6,665 bases of DNA, taken from NCBI GenBank assembly GCA_002714745.1, contig PAYF01000001.1, forward strand, positions 20,586 to 27,250. Reading direction: 5' to 3'. This document shows, in pieces, positions 1 to 5,528 of the stretch; the stretch's first letter is position 1, and every line of letters begins with the position of its first letter. This DNA comes from Methanobacteriota archaeon. Its GTDB lineage: Archaea; Thermoplasmatota; Poseidoniia; Poseidoniales; Thalassarchaeaceae. Position numbers and translations under genes: made by a program. Below the pieces are notes generated by a model. It had not been told where the DNA came from. It saw only the letters and a program-made list of their open reading frames with translations, and did not search any database.

Positions 1-840
1 TGGCCGTCTGCAAGCACATTTGTTCCAGGCGCCGCCCAACTTAACCAAATTACTGGGATACTGTCCATGGAATGGTCAGAGGCAGGCACTGAAATCGTTA
101 CAATCACTCTCGAGGATCGTCATGGCGATGCTAATGCGTACATGATTACTGTCACAGTGGTCGACAATTTGCCACTGCTGTGGGACAATGATCTATTGGC
201 TTCATTCGACACCATAGAATATGGCACCAATCCTACCGTTGTAGTCGAGAATGTCGGACCACTCGAGCTCAGTGATGTCAGGGTGATATGGTCAGTTTGC
301 AACTCCATAACTGGCGTATGCCACTCCTCAGGAGTTTCTCATAATCTAGGTCCATTCATAGTGAATCCATCCAGTGGAGATGGACTTGGAATAGGCGATT
401 ATGTAACACTCTCAGTGTCAGCGGAAGACCAAGACGGGTTTGACAGACTGACTGAAATTCAATTCAAGATATTCGCAATCGAACCAGTCGAGATAACTGA
501 GCCAGAGCCCGAAGAAGGTCAGAATGATGATTCTACTAGCGGAATTAGCAAGTGGTTTTCTACAGGACTTTTAGTAATCGGAATTCTTCTTTCCACTGCC
601 CTAGTGATGGCTCTTGCCATAGCATTGCGCCGCCAGAAATCCGATTCAGTAGCCGCCATCGATTTCTCTGAATTCACTCACGATGAAGCAGCCTCATATC
701 AGGAGCCTACTTTGGCACCCGGTTTGGTACCCCCTCCGCCTCCGATGGTACCTCCTCTACCTCCAGAGGGATTGCCCCCAGGATGGACCATGGAACAGTG
801 GCACTACTATGGAGAAGAGTACCTCCGCCGACGCCAATAA
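1..840 (+). CDS. C-terminal part of an exported, membrane-anchored surface protein with Ig/PKD-like domains (5' partial)
   Basis: The reading frame is open from the first base, so this is the last 279 residues of a longer protein; the ATG at 67 is internal. Residues 1-52 end in a PKD/cadherin-like strand pattern (G-T-E-I-V-T-I-T-L-E-D, then I-T-V-T-V-V-D). Residues about 55-160 look like a second beta-sandwich, with C100 and C107 as a possible disulfide pair. An acidic Glu/Pro/Asp linker (161-180) precedes one membrane helix (about 186-209), followed by R-R-Q-K. By the positive-inside rule the beta domains face outward and the last 70 residues are cytoplasmic. That tail is proline-rich (244-260, with five prolines in a row) and ends in G-W-T-M-E-Q-W-H-Y-Y-G and basic residues. 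The architecture fits a surface adhesin or envelope protein; ligand and function are unknown. The next gene, lonB, follows after 78 bases. Confidence 0.85.
   Translation, partial: WPSASTFVPGAAQLNQITGILSMEWSEAGTEIVTITLEDRHGDANAYMITVTVVDNLPLLWDNDLLASFDTIEYGTNPTVVVENVGPLELSDVRVIWSVCNSITGVCHSSGVSHNLGPFIVNPSSGDGLGIGDYVTLSVSAEDQDGFDRLTEIQFKIFAIEPVEITEPEPEEGQNDDSTSGISKWFSTGLLVIGILLSTALVMALAIALRRQKSDSVAAIDFSEFTHDEAASYQEPTLAPGLVPPPPPMVPPLPPEGLPPGWTMEQWHYYGEEYLRRRQ
556..627 (+). other. Transmembrane helix of the surface protein
   Basis: Codons 186-209 of the visible fragment encode an uninterrupted hydrophobic stretch rich in Leu, Ile, Val and Ala. An acidic, Ser/Thr-rich linker precedes it and R-R-Q-K follows. 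It is the only strong membrane segment in the fragment and implies an outside N-terminus and an inside C-terminus. Confidence 0.85.
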
Positions 841-863
841 TCGGGCCAAATCGGATTCCCCTT

Positions 864-872
864 CTTGACGCA
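864..872 (+). repeat. CTTGACGCA motif, copy 1 (54 bases before the lonB ATG)
   Basis: This nine-base word recurs at 2966-2974. In both places its TTG is in frame with, and exactly 54 bases upstream of, the preferred ATG of the next gene. Here it overlaps the left arm of the leader hairpin. A role is unproven, because shared nine-base words are common by chance in 6.7 kb; only the equal offset is notable. Confidence 0.3.
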
Positions 873-894
873 CCTTCAAGAAGGTGCGAGCGTC
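867..894 (+). promoter_or_regulatory. Strong hairpin in the lonB leader
   Basis: CGCACCTTC (869-877) and GAAGGTGCG (880-888) are perfect reverse complements separated by AA. In RNA this gives about an 8 bp stem with a CAAG loop. An outer GACG (867-870) can alternatively pair with CGTC (891-894). The hairpin lies 27 bases after the stop of the surface protein gene and 24 bases before the lonB ATG, and it leaves the Shine-Dalgarno motif free. No T-tract follows, which argues against a classical archaeal terminator. A leader element of lonB, a protein-binding palindrome or a 3'-end stabilising structure remain possible. The structure is visible; its role is inferred. Confidence 0.5.
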
Positions 895-906
895 AGGCAG
901 TATCCC

Positions 907-913
907 GGGGGAG
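907..913 (+). promoter_or_regulatory. Shine-Dalgarno site deciding the lonB start
   Basis: GGGGGAG (core GGAG at 910-913) lies 5 bases before the ATG at 919. The in-frame TTG at 865 has only pyrimidine-rich sequence upstream and sits on the edge of the hairpin, so the ATG is preferred. Confidence 0.75.
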
Positions 914-918
914 CGTAC

Positions 919-2970
919 ATGGGTGAAACTGACCAATCTCAAGACGAGGCGATTGAGGAGGCGGATGCTCTCGATTCGTGGGAGGACGGACCCGCTTTCG
1001 GAGTGTCTGAGGACAAGGACCCAATCTGCGAGACACCCGTTGAGGAATGGATCGATGGAGTTCAGATTACTTCTACCGAGGAAGTTCCTATTCCAGATAA
1101 GTTGGTCGACCAGGTTATCGGTCAGGAAGCAGCCTCAATCGTAGTCAGGAAGGCAGCAGAGCAACGCCGTCACGTAATCATGGTCGGTGAGCCTGGGACC
1201 GGTAAGTCGATGCTCTCGAGGTCGATGACTGAGTTCCTGCCTAGAGAACAGCTCGAGGATATTCTAGTGTTCAGGAATCAGGAAGATGAGAATGAGCCTA
1301 GAGTAAGGACGGTACCAGCCGGTCGCGGCTCTAGAATAATCTCGGAGCGCAAGGCACAGATTAGGATTCAGAAGGAGAGGACCAACAGGACACTTCTGTT
1401 CATCGCTCTTGTAATCGGCGCCGCACTCCTATTGGCAACTATCTCAAGCGGAGAAATCCTCACATTCATCTTCGGCTCTTTCATCCTAGTATTCGGCTAT
1501 TTCTTCCTCCGGACCCGCCTGACAGCAGGAGAGGATGCCAACATACCGAAACTTCTCATCAAGCATGAAAGGGATGACGAACCCCCATTTATCGATGCTA
1601 CTGGAACTCTTGCAGGTGCACTTCTGGGCGATGTTAGGCACGACCCGTTCCAGTCGGGAGCAGATCTGGCAACTCCGGCCCATGAGAGAGTCGAGCCAGG
1701 TGCTGTGCACAGGGCCAACAAAGGAGTCCTGTACATCGACGAGATTCGCATGCTAAGAATGGAGGAGCAACAGGCTCTGCTAGTAGCTATGCAGGAGAAG
1801 GAACTGCCAATCAGCGGCCGCTCAGAACGCTCATCCGGGGCACTAACCAAGTCAGAGCCGGTGCCTACCGATTTCATCCTCATCGCTGCTGGAAACCTAG
1901 ACAGCATCCAGAACATGCACCCGGCTCTAAGGAGCCGTATTCGTGGATACGGCTACGAGGTTTATGTCAACACCGATATGCCTGACACCGAGCGCAACCG
2001 TCGCAGATTAATCAGATTCATCGCCCAAGAGGTCAGGAACGAATTGAAGAAGAGTTCAGGCAAGGCAATTCCTCACTTCGACAAAGGCTCCATTGCATTA
2101 ATCCTGAAAGAGGCCCAGAGACGAGCTGGACGCAGAGGAAAACTCTCTCTTAGACTCAGAGAACTAGGAGGCCTAGTCAGAATCGCTGGTGACCTCGCTG
2201 CCGAAGAGGGTTCGGATTTGACAGGTCCAGAGCACGTCACTAGAGCCAGAATGATTGCCAAACCCCTCGAGCAGCAGGTAGCAGACCGCTACTTGGACAG
2301 ACAGGCTGAGTATGCCATGCTGGTCAACAGTGGTAATCGTGTGGGCAGAGTGAACGGCCTTGCTGTACTAGGTGCAGACAGCGGACTCTCCGACTATTCT
2401 GGAGTCGTCCTACCTGTGGAGGCAATGGTCACTCCAGCACAAGGTATGGCGGGCAGAGTAATTGCTACTGGCGGTTTGTCAGATTTAGCTAATGAGAGCG
2501 TCATCAACATTAGCGCAGTCGTCAAGAAACTGACCGGCAAGGACATCAAGGACTTCGATCTACATGTACAGTTCCCAGGGACTCACAATGTCGATGGCGA
2601 CAGTGCATCAATAACTATGGCCACGGCGATTATCAGCGCTTTCGAAGGAGTTCCTATAGAGCAGAATCTAGCGATGACAGGATCCCTTTCTGTCAGAGGT
2701 GAGATTCTCCCTGTGGGGGGCGTCACAGCCAAGATTGAGGCCGCAGCCAAGTCCGGCATCGAGAGAGTGGTGATTCCTCGTGCCAATATGCAGGATGTCC
2801 TGATGGATGAGAAGTGGGAGAAGAAAGTGAAGGTCCTACCTGTGGACTCGCTCGATGAGGTTCTGCAGCACGCACTCGTAGGGGCCGAAGACAAGGTCAG
2901 CCTAGTAGAGCGCCTGGCTAAGGTCATTGACACCATCTCTAAGGGAACCGATACCCAACCCTCGGCTTGA
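919..2970 (+). CDS. lonB: Membrane-anchored archaeal ATP-dependent protease LonB
   Basis: This is a 683-residue ATP-dependent serine protease of the archaeal LonB family. It unfolds and degrades misfolded, regulatory and membrane proteins, with its active sites on the cytoplasmic side. Domains in order are an acidic N-terminus (1-46: 17 Asp/Glu, one Lys), an AAA+ module with Walker A G-E-P-G-T-G-K-S (90-97), two membrane helices inserted in it (about 159-175 and 180-197), Walker B with D274-E275, sensor-1 N326, arginines R338/R340/R342 in R-S-R-I-R, and a sensor-2-like R412. The Lon protease domain follows, with the Ser-Lys dyad S562 (in G-D-S-A-S) and K605 (in G-G-V-T-A-K). Their 43-residue spacing equals that known for E. 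coli Lon (S679/K722). D561 matches the Asp before the serine in archaeal LonB. All key residues are present, so it should be active. It is somewhat longer than the roughly 620-635 residues usual for the family, mainly because of the N-terminus. No LonA-type N-domain is present. Confidence 0.97.
   Translation: MGETDQSQDEAIEEADALDSWEDGPAFGVSEDKDPICETPVEEWIDGVQITSTEEVPIPDKLVDQVIGQEAASIVVRKAAEQRRHVIMVGEPGTGKSMLSRSMTEFLPREQLEDILVFRNQEDENEPRVRTVPAGRGSRIISERKAQIRIQKERTNRTLLFIALVIGAALLLATISSGEILTFIFGSFILVFGYFFLRTRLTAGEDANIPKLLIKHERDDEPPFIDATGTLAGALLGDVRHDPFQSGADLATPAHERVEPGAVHRANKGVLYIDEIRMLRMEEQQALLVAMQEKELPISGRSERSSGALTKSEPVPTDFILIAAGNLDSIQNMHPALRSRIRGYGYEVYVNTDMPDTERNRRRLIRFIAQEVRNELKKSSGKAIPHFDKGSIALILKEAQRRAGRRGKLSLRLRELGGLVRIAGDLAAEEGSDLTGPEHVTRARMIAKPLEQQVADRYLDRQAEYAMLVNSGNRVGRVNGLAVLGADSGLSDYSGVVLPVEAMVTPAQGMAGRVIATGGLSDLANESVINISAVVKKLTGKDIKDFDLHVQFPGTHNVDGDSASITMATAIISAFEGVPIEQNLAMTGSLSVRGEILPVGGVTAKIEAAAKSGIERVVIPRANMQDVLMDEKWEKKVKVLPVDSLDEVLQHALVGAEDKVSLVERLAKVIDTISKGTDTQPSA
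1393..1509 (+). other. Two-helix membrane insertion within the LonB AAA+ domain
   Basis: Codons 159-197 encode two hydrophobic helices separated by a short polar turn (S-S-G-E). They sit between Walker A and Walker B and have basic residues on both outer sides (K/R-rich before, R-T-R after). This is the diagnostic membrane anchor that separates archaeal LonB from the soluble LonA. Both ends face the cytoplasm. Confidence 0.9.
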
Positions 2971-2974
2971 CGCA
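2966..2974 (+). repeat. CTTGACGCA motif, copy 2 (54 bases before the MFS ATG)
   Basis: Second copy of the nine-base word seen at 864-872. It overlaps the lonB stop codon (TGA at 2968-2970), so part of it is constrained by lonB coding. No hairpin like that at copy 1 surrounds it. Confidence 0.3.
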
Positions 2975-3020
2975 TCAGTCATACTCAAGTCCCTCTTTCT
3001 CTCGTAGCCGTAGAGATAGT

Positions 3021-4355
3021 ATGTCAGACGAAGGTAAATCACCGATGGGGATACTGTTCCTAGTCGTACTCGTAGATATGATTGGATTCACCATAGTGAT
3101 TCCGTTCCTAACCTACTTCGTCCAAGATCTAGCCACCGCAGACGGCATCACTGATGTAGGAAGTAGAGACCTCTGGGTTGGCATCGTCATCTCTGTTTAT
3201 TCGCTCGCTCAGTTCATCTTCACGCCGATTCTAGGCTCATTGAGTGACAGGATGGGTCGCAGGCCAATCTTGATGTTCGGATTACTTTCCAACACTGTCT
3301 TCTTTACCATCTTCGGACTATCTGGGAGCCTGACTATGGCAGTTGTCGCACGCTTCCTTGCGGGCGCTGGAAACGGTAACATTGCGGTCGCGCGTGCGTA
3401 CATTGGAGACATCTCAGAGTCCAAGGATGTCGCAAAGAGGATGGGAATGATTGGCGCCGCCTTCGGACTTGGCTTCATGATAGGACCATTCATCGGAGGG
3501 GTGTTATCTGACCCAGCTACAGGCATAGGCCCTCCATTCGACGGACAGATTTGGGTCGACCATCCTTATCTGCTCCCATGCCTTTTCTCGAGCACACTCT
3601 CTCTGTTCAGTTTCGCTCTAGCCGTGACTCAGTTACCTGAGAGTTTGCCTGAAGAGAATCGCAGAACTTCCGAAGATTCTGTCTTCAAAGAGTTCGGAGG
3701 AATGTTCAGGAAGATTTCAGGAGTCATGAAACTGCCCACAGTCTCTTCGTTGGTTTCAATCAACTTCCTGTTCCTAATGGGCTTCAGCATGATGCATGGA
3801 ACGTTCATACTGTTCACTTCTATGGATCCCGAAGGTGGAGGGCTAGGTTGGAACGAGCTCGACAACGGTTGGGTCTTCGCCTTCATCGGACTATTGGGAG
3901 CCATAGTTCAAGGCGCTTTGATTGGGCCTTTGACAAAGCGTTTCAGTATGTCCAAAATGATGCTAGTCGGAACTCTTCTTTGCGGTGCCGGAATTGCCAG
4001 CATTCCATATGTCCCGTATGAGGCCAGTTGGCTGATTTTCGCTTCCTCTGCGGGATTGGCAATAGGCAACGGCCTATTCTCTCCGACTCAGTCCTCTGTT
4101 CTGACCTTTGAGACTAAGTCTAGAGGATACGAGTTGGGCATGGTTATGGGAGCTCAGGAGGGGTATGGGGCTCTAGCTAGGATTTTCGGCCCCTTGACGG
4201 CAGCATACATCTGGTCTCTGACCGTGCAAGGAGAGGGCCTGTGGACCTATCATTCGGCTTTCAGGGTAGCAGGAATCATTTTCCTCCTAGCCGTCCTGAT
4301 GCAAACGCGTTTGAGGCTCGGCGAGGCCAATACTCAGGATGCGACTAGGAGTTGA
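3021..4355 (+). CDS. Major facilitator superfamily transporter, TetA-like DHA1 group
   Basis: This 444-residue integral membrane protein probably has 12 helices and probably works as a proton-coupled antiporter; its substrate is unknown. The first helix starts near residue 9. The loop between helices 2 and 3 carries the MFS signature motif A, G-S-L-S-D-R-M-G-R-R (72-81). Helices 4-5 carry R-F-L-A-G, A-Y-I-G-D-I and G-L-G-F-M-I-G-P-F-I-G-G, which matches the TetA-type drug:H+ antiporter motif C. A charged central loop of about 40 residues begins with L-P-E-S-L-P near residue 205, as in this family. I chose ATG 3021 over the in-frame TTG at 2967 because the TTG overlaps the lonB stop and would add a basic stretch (S-R-S-R-R-D) before helix 1; no clear Shine-Dalgarno motif supports either start. 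The gene begins 50 bases after lonB and ends one base before the asparaginase gene. Similarity to TetA does not mean tetracycline resistance; peptide, amino acid or drug efflux are all possible. Confidence 0.9.
   Translation: MSDEGKSPMGILFLVVLVDMIGFTIVIPFLTYFVQDLATADGITDVGSRDLWVGIVISVYSLAQFIFTPILGSLSDRMGRRPILMFGLLSNTVFFTIFGLSGSLTMAVVARFLAGAGNGNIAVARAYIGDISESKDVAKRMGMIGAAFGLGFMIGPFIGGVLSDPATGIGPPFDGQIWVDHPYLLPCLFSSTLSLFSFALAVTQLPESLPEENRRTSEDSVFKEFGGMFRKISGVMKLPTVSSLVSINFLFLMGFSMMHGTFILFTSMDPEGGGLGWNELDNGWVFAFIGLLGAIVQGALIGPLTKRFSMSKMMLVGTLLCGAGIASIPYVPYEASWLIFASSAGLAIGNGLFSPTQSSVLTFETKSRGYELGMVMGAQEGYGALARIFGPLTAAYIWSLTVQGEGLWTYHSAFRVAGIIFLLAVLMQTRLRLGEANTQDATRS
4347..4351 (+). promoter_or_regulatory. 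Shine-Dalgarno site deciding the asparaginase start
   Basis: AGGAG lies inside the last codons of the MFS gene, 5 bases before ATG 4357 and 8 before ATG 4360. The in-frame ATG at 4339 lies upstream of this motif and would add six residues not expected before the conserved H-G-G-A-G strand. Confidence 0.75.
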
Positions 4356-4356
4356 G

Positions 4357-5145
4357 ATGATGACCGTACCCGCAGCAGTAGCACATGGAGGGGCTGGCCC
4401 AGGCCCCGATAGGCAGCATAACGTCGAGTTGGCACTCAGTATAGCAACCAAGATCCTCCAGTCTGGAGGCTCTGCGATTGAGGCTGCTGTCGAGGCCTGT
4501 GTAGTCCTCGAGGACGACCCGGTGTTTAATGCGGGAACGGGAGGAGTTTTCAGGAACGATGGCTCTGTCTCACTAGATGCATCTATTCAGACTTCAGATG
4601 GTAGAATCGGATTTGTAATCGGAATGGAGGACACACCCAATCCCATTCGAGTGGCGAAGGATCTGCTAGATGAGGAGATCAACGGTCTTGCTGGAATGGG
4701 TGCTAGGATTTGGGCGGATGAGAGAGGCCACACCAAGGCCCCAGTAGAGGGGCGACCTCCTCACGGAAATGAGGGAGACACTGTGGGAGTAATCGCCCGT
4801 GATTCCCAAGGTCTTCTAGCCTGTGCAACCAGTACCGGAGGAACTAGCCACAGACCTGCTGGGAGAGTCGGAGACGTGCCTCTGCCTGGCTCAGGTTTCT
4901 GGGCCGATGAGCGTGCGTCAGTAGCAGCCACAGGAGTGGGCGAGGCCATTACCACAGCTTTACTCAGTTACAGAGTACACGACCGATTTATCAGATCTTC
5001 TTCAGACCTTCATGCATCGATGCAATGGGGTATCTCGGAGCTTATTGAGACGGGAGTCTCAGTGGGTCTGATTGGTCTAGGCTCAGAAGGTGAGGCAGCA
5101 GGCTTTTCCAACACCGACATGCCTTGGGCCCCTTGGTTGGGCTAA
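4357..5145 (+). CDS. Isoaspartyl peptidase / plant-type L-asparaginase (Ntn hydrolase)
   Basis: This 262-residue enzyme hydrolyses beta-aspartyl dipeptides and/or L-asparagine in the cytoplasm. It belongs to the threonine-nucleophile Ntn hydrolase family (MEROPS T2), which matures by self-cleavage. Visible motifs are H-G-G-A-G near the N-terminus, N-A-G-T-G-G-V and L-D-A-S-I in the alpha part, the nucleophile T142 in G-D-T-V-G, S-T-G-G after it, and G-R-V-G-D (R170, D173) for the substrate alpha-carboxylate and amino groups. The spacings T142-R170 (28) and T142-D173 (31) equal those of E. coli EcAIII (T179, R207, D210). T-G-V-G-E at 192-196 follows. Self-cleavage is predicted between D141 and T142. 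At 262 residues it is shorter than the 300-320 usual for the family; the loss appears spread over the linker before the nucleophile and the C-terminal half. Two positions deviate from the common pattern: Ser replaces Glu before L-D-A-S, and His replaces the usual Lys before the G-R-V-G-D loop. It starts one base after the MFS stop, suggesting translational coupling. The preferred substrate cannot be read from the sequence. Confidence 0.93.
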   Translation: MMTVPAAVAHGGAGPGPDRQHNVELALSIATKILQSGGSAIEAAVEACVVLEDDPVFNAGTGGVFRNDGSVSLDASIQTSDGRIGFVIGMEDTPNPIRVAKDLLDEEINGLAGMGARIWADERGHTKAPVEGRPPHGNEGDTVGVIARDSQGLLACATSTGGTSHRPAGRVGDVPLPGSGFWADERASVAATGVGEAITTALLSYRVHDRFIRSSSDLHASMQWGISELIETGVSVGLIGLGSEGEAAGFSNTDMPWAPWLG

Positions 5146-5199
5146 CACTTCTCAAGATTCTGGGGATGCGCTTAAGGAGTCCTCTCAGGTCGGCGGGCC

Positions 5200-5205
5200 G
5201 GAGGG
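5200..5205 (+). promoter_or_regulatory. Shine-Dalgarno site deciding the UPF0147 start
   Basis: GGAGGG directly abuts ATG 5206 with no spacing and lies 6 bases before ATG 5212. Normal spacing selects 5212, giving M-T-D-I-E as the N-terminus. Confidence 0.75.
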
Positions 5206-5211
5206 ATGCTG

Positions 5212-5487
5212 ATGACTGATATCGAGACTAGGATAGAGCAAATCGCTCAGGTAATCGCACAGTTCGATGATGCACAGGTTCCACGCAACATCAGAATATC
5301 ATCCAAGGAGGCAGTAGATAAGTGGCTTCTCAACAAGAATAAGGAGATGGATCTAAGGCTGGGTATGACAGCTTCAATCTTGGATGAGATATTCAACGAC
5401 TCCAATCTACCCATTCACTTCGGACCAATGTGCCTACAGGTTCAGACGGTTCTAGAGACTCTTCTGAACGAAGTTAGAGACTCCTGA
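5212..5487 (+). CDS. UPF0147 family protein (small helical archaeal protein of unknown function)
   Basis: This soluble protein of 91 residues is predicted to be all helical. It matches the archaeal UPF0147 family as I know it. The V-P-R-N-I-R motif lies near residues 23-28, followed by a helix with E-A-V and then A-S-I-L-D-E-I-x-N-D-x-N-x-P-x-H in the second half, and a final Leu/Val-rich helix ending in L-E-T-L-L. No signal peptide, membrane segment or metal-binding motif is visible. The family has no established function; it is widespread in archaea, which suggests a housekeeping role. The gene follows the asparaginase after 66 bases and precedes the PLP enzyme by 41. It could be read through from the upstream operon or have its own promoter; no convincing TATA box is seen in the gap. 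Confidence 0.85.
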   Translation: MTDIETRIEQIAQVIAQFDDAQVPRNIRISSKEAVDKWLLNKNKEMDLRLGMTASILDEIFNDSNLPIHFGPMCLQVQTVLETLLNEVRDS

Positions 5488-5500
5488 GCCTTGAAGAGCG

Positions 5501-5526
5501 AATAGCCCCTAGGACTGCCGGGGATT
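5501..5526 (+). promoter_or_regulatory. Possible hairpin covering the ribosome binding site of the PLP enzyme
   Basis: AAT-(AG)-CCCC (5501-5509) can pair with GGGG-ATT (5520-5526) across a 10-base loop with a two-base bulge. GGGG at 5520-5523 is also the only Shine-Dalgarno-like sequence before the TTG start at 5529. If formed, the hairpin would limit translation. The stem is short, so this is a weak call. Confidence 0.3.
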
Positions 5527-5528
5527 CC

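Noticed and set aside
67..840. Treating ATG 67 as the start of the surface protein
   Set aside because: The frame is open upstream to base 1, the ATG lies within a beta-strand domain, and no signal peptide follows it.
683..868. Small plus-strand frame overlapping the end of the surface protein gene
   Set aside because: It reads the proline-rich codons in another frame, giving a Trp/Leu/Arg-rich peptide with no recognisable features.
865..918. TTG 865 as the lonB start, adding 18 residues
   Set aside because: It has no ribosome binding site, overlaps the leader hairpin, and ATG 919 has GGGGGAG at the right distance.
1497..1916. 139-residue minus-strand reading frame inside lonB
   Set aside because: It lies wholly opposite conserved AAA+ coding sequence, has low-complexity Ser/Arg composition and resembles no family. 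The other minus-strand frames (for example 2583-2975, 3209-3526, 6161-6508) are rejected for the same reason.
2998..3016. TCTCT/AGAGA inverted repeat between lonB and the MFS gene as a terminator
   Set aside because: The stem is only five base pairs with a nine-base loop and no U-tract follows.
2967..3020. TTG 2967 as the MFS start
   Set aside because: It overlaps the lonB stop and adds a basic, Ser-rich stretch unlike an MFS N-terminus. ATG 3021 places helix 1 near residue 9.
3021..4355. Calling the transporter a tetracycline resistance gene
   Set aside because: The TetA-like motifs are shared by the whole DHA1 group and do not fix the substrate.
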